DNA of 64,000 nucleotides, from NCBI GenBank assembly GCA_009760855.2, contig WPIO01000041.1:3111001-3175000 (forward strand). Direction: 5' to 3'. The notes under the pieces were generated by a model. It was not told where the DNA came from and searched no databases. It saw only the letters and a list, made by a program, of their open reading frames with translations. This DNA comes from Cristatella mucedo (lineage: Eukaryota; Bryozoa; Phylactolaemata; Cristatellidae). Positions 1-64,000 of this stretch are shown in pieces. How positions within the stretch are numbered: the first letter of the stretch is position 1; every line of letters begins with the position of its first letter. A program made the translations under genes and the position numbers.

Positions 1-261
1 TCACCAGAGCCATTCAGTGAATCCTCAAATATATGTTGGCTCATCACAATTATTATGGCTCAGAATGCTTGCTGTGAGTGTCGACGATAGTCGTCCTGTC
101 AGCGTAGCCGCAGTGTGTTGAGTAAATGTCAGTCCTGTCAATCCCACCAAGAGCTAGCATCTGGTTACTAGCTCACGGTGAGCAGCAGCTGGGTCTTAGC
201 ATGCTTTTCATAGTAATTTTGATCCAAAGAACTATCAGCAAAGATTCGATGAAGACAGTAT

Positions 262-312
262 AATGATAATGATAATAACAGTAACATTAGTAATAGTAAT
301 AATACTACTACT
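262..312. repeat. AAT/AATG-type microsatellite
   Basis: An imperfect run of ataatgataat and taatagtaat units. It resembles the ATT run that ends LINE-A copies but no stem-loop follows, so its origin is unclear. Confidence 0.6.
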
Positions 313-464
313 AGTAAAAATGCATTTGTGTGTGGGCTCTACTACTAGTGAACTAAATATCCTGTTGAGTAATTCTCATATTTTGGAAATGAAGTGTGTC
401 TACTGACTAATGATAAGATGCACCATATCAGCACATTTCAGCATATACAGTACAATTCTCACGG

Positions 465-590
465 GTAGAGCAAGTGCTGTAAGAACAGGACAATGTCATC
501 AAGCTCAGGGAATGTCGTGATGTCAGTTAGTAGTAAGTCGCAGATTTTGGGAGCATAGGAACTAACGGCACGAACATCCAGCATCTGATG
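465..590 (-). mobile_element. LINE-A relic (C-terminal coding part)
   Basis: The minus strand keeps SSYAPK followed by a decayed stretch aligning with the LINE-A C-terminal block that reads FSSYAPKAWNSLPTCVRTSP in better copies. It is heavily mutated. Confidence 0.5.
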
Positions 591-1389
591 TTGGTAATAG
601 TAATAGCTAAACAATACCATCTGAGTCGGAGGAGTGGGTGGTACGATGAGAAGCAATGCAACTCAGCTATGGCTGGGGAAAAGGCCTGACCGGTAGCGAT
701 GGTAGCGATGATGGGAGTGATGGGTAATCGTCCGGCACTGGACGTCCGACCGTTTATTAACCACGACTGGCATTGTGGGATGCAGTCTTAATCTAGGCAG
801 TTTTAACTGCACAAAGGCCATGCAGAATCTATTCGTTCGAAGCTTGAACAGTTAAGATACACAATCACTCGGCTTCTGAGTGATATGGTTGAACTGTGAA
901 TACTCGTCTGCCCCCACCAGGCTGATATTCTGAACCACAACAAGTATCACACTCGCGACTTTGACGTGTTCAAGTACATGCCCGTGCAAGCAGCACTTTA
1001 CCGTCAACGGGTGTTATGGATTTGCTTACCGCGTGGTTGGCAGCTCAGTGCCTAGCACGTGTTTCCTAAGCTTGTTTGAGTCAGCCTCTTTGTCTGCAAA
1101 CATGATGGCTGCCGTCACTTTTAGCTTTGTGGTTTTGAGCCAACAGGCGTGCGGTCACACGTGGTCTGTTGGATTTGTTTCCTGCTTCTCTCCAGTTAGT
1201 TCGAAGGACTGTGACTTGCATGACAGCTGACTGGCATGTGTTTCGTGAATTCGAAGTGTATCGGGTGGAAATACAGCGTTTGCCATCGAGTTGCCAGCTC
1301 GCTACGGAAAAGCTTACCGGCACCAGTCTGATTGGCAGGCAGCCTGTCACCCCTAATAAGCCATGACATCACTTCGATCGGCGTTTTAG

Positions 1390-10725
<9,336 letters not shown>

Positions 10726-13314
10726 TATGACTAGCTGCTTGGCTGTGCTAATAGCTCTCATTTGTTTGGTGCTCATCGGATCAAAGGTGGCTTATGGGAA
10801 CCGGCTTCTGTGCAAACCTTAGCGCTTTCGTTTCGATACCAGGAAGGTCGTACTTCAACTTAACTGTTCGCGACGGCACACGAATTACTGGGTTCGGTGT
10901 GCTTCGGTAGGCGAAAGCAGAGGTTTTGGTCTCCATGCATAGCATGGCACTTAAGAAAAGAATTATGGAAGGAAGGGATGGTTTGTCGCTTGGTTCTCGT
11001 GCTTCTGCTGCTACAGCGGAAATATTGTTGCATCCAACCGGTTCGAAACCGGGGTCTGATCGTATGATCTCATATCTGCTCAAGCCGTCTGCATTGCATT
11101 TGTATGGGCTCACTCCAGTTCGGAAGGCTGCTCCCCAAAATTTGTTGTACTAAGTTGGCACTACTGGTGGCGACAGCCTGCTGTGTTCCTAGTTTGGTAT
11201 AGATAGGATGTATTTTGTGTTTGTTCTCGTACTCACATCTACTGACCATGACAGTTGTTGCTTATGCATCGGCCACCGTGGCTTTCCGTTTTCTAATTGT
11301 ACCGTCTGGGTGTCTGTGCAATGCATTCCCATGCATTGCACTCTAGCAGAACTTGTGCTGATGTATGCGTGAATGTATGTATGTCGTACTGTACTCAGCA
11401 GTAAAGCTCTGCAAAGATATATATGTATAATCTGTGTGCGGTTTTGAGCGGTGGCTGACGTGTTAGACTGTTGGCTACCTCTCGGCAGAGGTTGTACTTA
11501 CAGTTTTTTAATGTGCATCGTTTTTTGTAAGTTTCCCTTTGTTTCTATTTGTTGTTAGCTGCTCGTGTACCTCTGACTGAGCGGCTGTGCGTAACTCATC
11601 GTGGACGCAGAGCCCTGGCACGAAAATAATACATTTTTAAAGGGATTTGACTTTACTGTGCTCGTTAGTCAATATGATCTTTCTGTTTTCCGACAGTGCA
11701 GGATTAGCTCAGTTGTGGCAGTCACTGTCAGCCGTGCATTGTCTTCAAGGTGAGCAGATCTGCACCTGCGGCAGACTGTCTGCAAAGGTGATTCAAAAGT
11801 GACCCCACTGCTATGCGTCGACGCTCGTGCTTGCCTTTGCGAGAACTGTTTGTCAAGACGATGATTTGGGCTGTGTCGTCATTGCTTTGTCGTCATTGCT
11901 TTAATTCAACCGTAATCGCGTGCTTTGGCACACCTTTTAGGCTTTGAATTAGACATTTTGCTGTGGCCTCAACGTGTATGAGACTTATTAATCCTGTCAG
12001 CAGGAAACTATACATCCTTATGAATAAGTTCGTGAAGCATTTTCCTGGCCAGGAACATGCATGCTATCCACGACCCTTTTACATTTGCTCGGACCTTTTT
12101 CTTCTCTGCAAGATCCTCCAGCTTTGGGGTTTTCACATACAAAGATGCCAGCAACTCTACCCATTGCTCATCAACTCTATTGCTTGTGGGCAATCTTTTT
12201 CGACCGGAATGTAGATTATTGGCCATTGTGGCTCCCAACTTTGCTCTACACAGTTACTACCAATCTGCTTCAATCTTCTACGAACCTGTATATATGGTAT
12301 ACGATTTCGCATCGTGCTTGTTTTCCAAGTTTTACTTGATATAATTTCTCCAGACATTCAACTTCAAGCGACATGAAAATATCCGTGGAAGCATTGAAAC
12401 TGAGGTGTTATGGCAAGCACTTGCAACATTGAACAGCCAATTTTAGAGAGCCCAGAGTACGATCGTGACTCCTGACCTGGGAGGAAACGCAGGAGACAAC
12501 AAGCCTAAAATCCCTGATAGAAAGCAGCAAAGCAAGCTGTAATTTCTTTTTAGAGCATCCGGTTGACTAGCGTTGTCCGACTGTGCTTACCGTTCATGAG
12601 TAGTATTCACAAGGACTGATAGATGTGTTTATGCACGTTCTTATATGCAAGTAGTAGTATGTAAAACAAGTTCTTTCAGCTCAAACTTCTTGTTAACTGC
12701 TAAGGAAACAGTGCTGTTCATTCGTGTGCACAAATTTTAATGGTTTAACCGTCATGTGGTACGTGGCTGAGCCACGGCTTAAGTGGCACTATTGCCACAA
12801 GGACAAGCCGCCTCCGCGACAAGGGTCCAGCGAGTGACTAGTGTGACCCTGTCGTTGCAGTATTCACTGCTACCGGAGGCTCGAGCTCTTTACTTTACTT
12901 TGCTGTCTGACCAAGCTCGGCTCGAGCTTGTGCTGGCAGTGCCAGAGCCAGAATCAGGTCATCGATGAATTAGAAAAAAATGCCAACACACGAAATATTT
13001 GAAAAAATTGCCATTCTGGCGTCAGCGCAAGAACACTCCATTGCAATGTGTGTGAGCGACCCTGGAGACCTGATGCAGAGCCTGAATCCGAGCTCGTGGA
13101 GGCTACAGAGTAAAGTCGCTATTCGCTTTCGAAGCCGAATTCCCATTCTGGGAGTCCGTGCTGTGAGTGTCCAGGCCTGAGCTGCACGACCCCGAAATCT
13201 CGACGACCGAGACAGAGGACCAGAGCCCAGCGACTTGCTGCTAGGGAGCCACTCAGAGAAACATCGATGAGCCGTGCTGCCGGTAGGTAACACTTGCTAG
13301 GGAAGTGGTATCCT
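10726..13314. other. Tail-to-tail intergenic region between POMT2 and MEIS
   Basis: Both genes end into this 2.6-kb stretch, so it should hold both 3' UTRs. No conserved coding exon was recognised. On the minus strand an ATTAAA lies at about 12741-12736, roughly 575 bases past the MEIS stop, and could be a poly(A) signal. A tRNA-like GGTTTCGAACC box sits near 11040. Confidence 0.5.
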
Positions 13315-60024
<46,710 letters not shown>

Positions 60025-60339
60025 TTGTCACCGAGTACCGCGCCGAGGCGATGAAGTGTGTAAATTCGGAGCGACAGGTACCGCCGACGTGTGCGACCGC
60101 AGGCGTACTGGCGGCCGCTCTGCAGTCATAAACTGCCAGGCGAATCAGCGGCACCTTCGCGACCTTGTCAATCACGCGTTCCCCTGGTGACCTTTATTAA
60201 CTGCCAGTCCGATGCCCGTTACCTCGCCGGCTCAGCAGCCGCGCGCAGCCTCACTCGGCCTGGAGCCCCCTCGGCAGCGGTGGGCGGGGCTTGCCTTGAC
60301 CCGGAGGCGAGACCGCATACGGTTCGGTCGTGCGCCAAA

Positions 60340-60385
60340 GTCGGACGCTTTGACCGCCCGCCCGCCCGCCATATTGACCAATTGT
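60340..60385 (-). promoter_or_regulatory. Candidate core promoter of MEIS
   Basis: On the minus strand, about 320-360 bases upstream of the ATG, a CAATTGGTCAAT block is followed by ATGGCGGGC and repeated GGGCGG. The first resembles a CCAAT-type box, the second a YY1-like ATGGCGG motif, and the last GC boxes. No TATA box was seen at a useful distance. The motifs are seen; their use is inferred. Confidence 0.3.
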
Positions 60386-60851
60386 AGCGCGCCGAATCGA
60401 CGAGCGGCTATAGGTCGCGGAAAATATAGCTTTTGTATGAATCTTTAGGTGTTTGATTAATTAAATAACGAATGCTCGCCGATACGCCGGAACTCGAAAT
60501 CAGGAATTGCACGTACATACAGCAGTAGATTGAGGCCTGAGAGAGTGGCTGAGGACATGGGCGGCCACCGGGGTCGCAGTCGCAACCCCGTACATGTAAG
60601 TGTAGAAGAATTAAATGACTGTAAAATAGGCAAGGTATGCACAATTTTCATAAGAACTACCTACGCCCGTACGCACAGCGGCCACGAAGCTCCAGCCATA
60701 GCGTACAACCAACGAGACACAAGGCCAATGTACTGCTGAACGACGGTCCCATGAATGGGCTTTTTAATGTGGTCTGAACCTTAGATTACGATGTATCCGG
60801 TTTGCTTTTTCGACCCTCTAGCCTCGCTTCGAGGCTCTACTCTTCAGGTAG

Positions 60852-60863
60852 TATATATATATA

Positions 60864-60958
<95 letters not shown>
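60852..60958. repeat. (TA)n microsatellite
   Basis: About 107 bp of TA, one phase slip at 60870; it lies at the 3' end of the minus-strand SINE-A copy. Confidence 0.97.
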
Positions 60959-60960
<2 letters not shown>

Positions 60961-60971
60961 GAAAATGTTTG

Positions 60972-61125
60972 TATTATTCATTTGTATAACGCTCTAAGAG
61001 AACTTCATCTCTATCCAAGCGCTTCATTTATGCCCTCAGGGCTCAAACCCGAAACCTCGGCCATCTGCATTCACCTTGACCTAGATCATTAAAGACGAGC
61101 ACGTCAACCTCAGGGTCATTAAGGG
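60972..61125 (-). mobile_element. SINE-A copy
   Basis: Reverse tail (aacgctctaagagaacttca, caagcgcttcatttatgc), reverse B box (cagggctcaaacccg) and reverse head region with gcattcaccttgacc. Confidence 0.75.
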
Positions 61126-61129
61126 CGTC

Positions 61130-61835
61130 AGGTGCTGTTTGCTAGGTGCACATGTGCTATCCACTAGATGCATAGATACCGTCCGCTGGCTCGCAGAAGG
61201 ATCCAGCGCCGGCAGCGGCTGCGATGTCGAACGCGTGGCTAAGCTGTAAATGTAATGTACAAGTACGCGCGGCGACGCTACGCGACCTGAGGTGCCGCGC
61301 AGCCTGCTGCCAGTCCGAGAAAGGCCATGGTCAAGCTAGGTCTGCGTAGTGCAGACAGTTTTTGTTGAACTGCCCCGAGGCCTCGGCTTAGGGCGTTCTA
61401 TCGAAAGGGAACAAAAAGCTGCGGCAATTGTGTCAAGCACGACCTTAGAAGCGACTTCAAATTCAAACCTCCAAGCAACTTTGTTTCCCCTCGTGCAAAT
61501 CAATTGCACACAGAATAATTTCGTGCGATCAGATGAATGCTTCCGCTTACCTGTCGCTGGTCGCTGGCAGCAGCCCCTCCCCATGCATTCATCAGTGACA
61601 GACGGCTTTAGGCCACTGCTCAACAACGGCTACTGACCTCCGAGCTAACCTCTGACCCGTTCCCTCTGGAGGGAGGTATTAAATGCTACGAATGCTGGAC
61701 CCCTCGCTTGCGGGCGAAGCCACCTTCGAAGCGGAGCTCGTTCCGACTAGGCTGGGCCCGGCGCAAGAGTCACCGCAGGTGGGAGAAGAGAGCAATTTCG
61801 CCAAAGCGATGCTTTCGCTGCGAGAGCCAACGGCT
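61130..61835. other. Upstream of MEIS, no recognised feature
   Basis: No conserved exon or repeat family recognised. Confidence 0.4.
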
Positions 61836-61839
61836 GCTG

Positions 61840-62283
61840 CAGGTTTCTAGTGGCTGCTGCAGGATCCAATGGCTGCTGCAGGATCCAGTGGCTGCTGCAG
61901 GATCCAATGGCTGCTGCAGGTTCCAATGGCTGCTGCAGGATCCAGTGGCTGCTACAGGATCCAGTGGCTGCTGCAGGATCCAGTGGCTGCTGCAGGTTCC
62001 AATGGCTGCTGCAGGATCCAGTGGCTGCTGCAAGATCCAATGGCTGCTGCAGGATCCAGTGGCTGCTGCAAGATCCAATGGCTGCTGCAGGATCCAATGG
62101 CTGCTGCAGGTTCCAATGGCTGCTGCAGGATCCAGTGGCTGCTGCAGGTTCCAATGGCTGCTGCAGGATCCAATGGCTGCTGCTCTGATCCAATGGCTCC
62201 TGCTTTGATCCAATGGCTGCTGCAGGATCTAATGGCTGCTGCAGGATCCAGTGGCTGCTGCTCTGTTCCAATGGCTGCTGCAT
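61840..62283. repeat. 19-bp minisatellite, about 23 copies
   Basis: Unit tggctgctgcaggatccaa with G/A and GGATCC/GGTTCC variants. Because 19 is not divisible by 3 and the unit has no stop in any phase, long open frames appear in all six frames. They are not evidence of a gene. Confidence 0.97.
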
Positions 62284-62604
62284 CGATACACGCCTTTGTG
62301 AGTAGGCACCGGAGCCGAGGCCGGGATTTTCGCATCGACCTCGACGAAGGTACCAATGCATGAGACGGCTGGAGAGAAGTGTCAGCCAAGCAAGGCGGTT
62401 TTGGGTCAGTCATTGGGCTTTCAGCCATAGGTCACAGGTCAGTCATAAAGGGGCTTTTAGCTCCTGTCTCCACTGCCCGGAGCCACAAGGTCCAAGTTCT
62501 CCAAGCTAAGTACGAAGCTACAGGGAAGCGTGACTTCGAACCGGCCGAATTTCATTTCTTAATAATAGAAAGACTAACAGTAATAGCAGGTCGGTAGCAA
62601 AGAA

Positions 62605-62762
62605 AGCTGAGCTGATTTAACAGCCTCATTTATTTAGCGACAGAAGAGCCTTTACGGCTATCGCCACCGTTTCAGTAGGTGATACAGAATCACTCACTGC
62701 ATGACTCGAACCCACGACCTGGGTCGTGACGAGCGAGCAACTTACCTGCTGGGCTAAAACTC
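62605..62762 (-). mobile_element. SINE-B copy, full length
   Basis: gctgatttaacagcctcatt, agaagagcctttacggctat, body, reverse B box gactcgaaccc, then the reverse of the tRNA-like 5' end to cctgctgggct. Confidence 0.85.
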
Positions 62763-62818
62763 AGGGCAAAGCATCCTAAGAGAACTGAGTCTTTATCCAA
62801 GCACTTCACAGATCACTG
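62763..62818 (-). mobile_element. SINE-A tail fragment
   Basis: catcctaagagaactgagtc followed by ccaagcacttcacagatcac. It directly abuts the SINE-B copy. Confidence 0.65.
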
Positions 62819-62934
62819 CAAAAACAATTCTTATCCACGGGTTAGCGACACGCACGGTTTCAAACATGTAAAAGCCGACAAGTGCAATGCCCTTGGCAGC
62901 ATGCTAAAGCCATCATAAAGACACTTCTTAACAC

Positions 62935-63030
62935 CAATTAGTAGAACCTCTTGCTAAACTCTCCTACTTAGCACCTACTAAGTCTTTGCGGCTTCGTGGA
63001 GTTACAGAAGGAGATACATTACGCTAGATT
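62935..63030 (+). mobile_element. LINE-B 3' tail
   Basis: gctaaactctcctacttagc, tcgtggagttacagaaggag, atacattacgctag. Confidence 0.7.
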
Positions 63031-63324
63031 ACTTGCTTACTAGTAACGAGGCTTATATCCTGGCTACTGACCAACTTTAACATAGGTAAAGAGAAATATG
63101 TACAGAGGGGTCCCGGATAACAGTCTAATCCATTCATGGACTGGGTTCGTTACACCGAATTGTGATTTCGCGTGATTACAGTGTTATTTTATTAGAAAAT
63201 TTTATTCATTCTCGAACATGGAAAAAACTGGAACAAGGAAAGAGGAAAAAACAGCTCAATGATTGTACCACAAGACTGATACAAATTAAATAAGAATTAA
63301 GAAGCAAAGGAAGATGAACACTAA

Positions 63325-64000
63325 GTAATAATAATAATAATTAATAATAATTCACTTGATAAAGCGCCCTCAGAGAACTTAATCTCTCTCTAGGCGCTTT
63401 ACATTTGCTGTAAAGTGAAATGCAATTGAATGGTAAGTAAAATCATGCTTGAAAAAACAAACGAAATGAATAATATGGTTAGGGGTGACATGCACAGGGT
63501 CAGCATGCAAATGTGGTTAGTGGCAGCATGCACAGTGTCAGCACGCATAAGCACATCAAGGACGAATCACAGGGACCCACTAAATGCTGTCCTAAATAGG
63601 TGTGTTTTTAGGTTCCCTTTAAATGTGGTCAGGTCAGGGGATGTTCTGACGCAGGTCGGGAGGGAGTTCCAGGCTTTGGGAGCATACGAACTAAATGCAT
63701 GGTCTCCAAAGGATTTAAGGTTTGTATGAGGTATTTCTAGACTGTTGGATTCCGAAAAGCGGGTGGTACGATGCTTAGCCTGATGGGGTAGTATATCTGA
63801 CAGATAGGCTGGAGCCATAGAATGAAGAGACCTAAAAGTGAGCGACAAAACCTTGAAGTCAATCCGTTGCTTGACTGGTAGTCAGTGCAGGTCGGCGAGA
63901 AGTGGAGTAATGTGGCAACTACGACGCTCACGACAGACAAGCCTAGCTGCAGAGTTTTGCACTAGCTGCAATCGCCTGATCGCACATGCTGGTAGGCCAG
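63325..64000 (-). mobile_element. LINE-A, best preserved 3' part, runs off the window
   Basis: From left: AAT run, perfect stem-loop, 3' UTR, then the RT ORF end reading continuously upstream from its TGA near 63567 to the window edge except for one TGA (63882-63884) where other copies have the Trp of LHWLPV. Blocks seen include RLVCRERRSCHITPLLADLH, VKQRIDFKVLSLTFRSLHSM and FSSYAPKAWNSLPTCVRTSP. It is typical of CR1/L2-clade elements. Confidence 0.9.

Noticed and set aside
61708-62428. Repetitive protein of 110-200 residues (Gly-Cys-Cys or Ser-His-Trp-rich)
   Set aside because: All six frames are open over the 19-bp array; no splice, start or conservation evidence.

Overview
The window is nuclear DNA of an animal, most likely a bilaterian invertebrate. 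Two animal genes with spliceosomal introns can be assembled from conserved exons. The rest is intron and intergenic DNA crowded with LINE and SINE fragments and with unusually long GA, CA and TA tracts. The species cannot be fixed from the sequence. Most long open frames are repeat or antisense artefacts.

Gene 1 (plus strand, 1390-10725) is the 3' end of POMT2, an ER protein O-mannosyltransferase. Five exons (1390-1461, 5402-5558, 7679-7819, 10419-10542, 10623-10725) join in frame to give the last 198 residues. Earlier exons were not found and probably lie left of the window.

Gene 2 (minus strand, 60024 down to 13315) is a complete MEIS/homothorax TALE homeobox gene. Eleven coding exons over 46.7 kb predict about 550 residues: N-terminal region, HM (PBC-binding) domain, acidic linker, TALE homeodomain, and a Gln/His-rich tail. 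The first three exons lie in a GC-rich, CpG-dense 5' region. One intron, inside the homeodomain, uses a GC donor. POMT2 and MEIS are convergent, with 2.6 kb between their stop codons.

Repeats: a CR1/L2-like LINE (here LINE-A) ends in a stem-loop followed by (ATT)n. A tRNA-derived SINE (SINE-A) carries a related 3' stem-loop, which suggests a LINE/SINE partnership. Two other groups are a second LINE (LINE-B) with an ATACATTAC-type end and a second tRNA-derived SINE (SINE-B). Two fragments look like the restriction-like endonuclease of R2/NeSL-type elements (PD-X12-D). Several microsatellites lie inside or directly against the retroposon 3' ends. Minisatellites include a 19-bp array at 61.84-62.28 kb that is open in all six frames.

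No rRNA, CRISPR array, operon or prokaryotic feature was seen. The best leads are the shared, apparently covarying 3' stem-loop, the GC-AG intron in MEIS, and the microsatellite-retroposon association. I found no convincing entirely new gene system.
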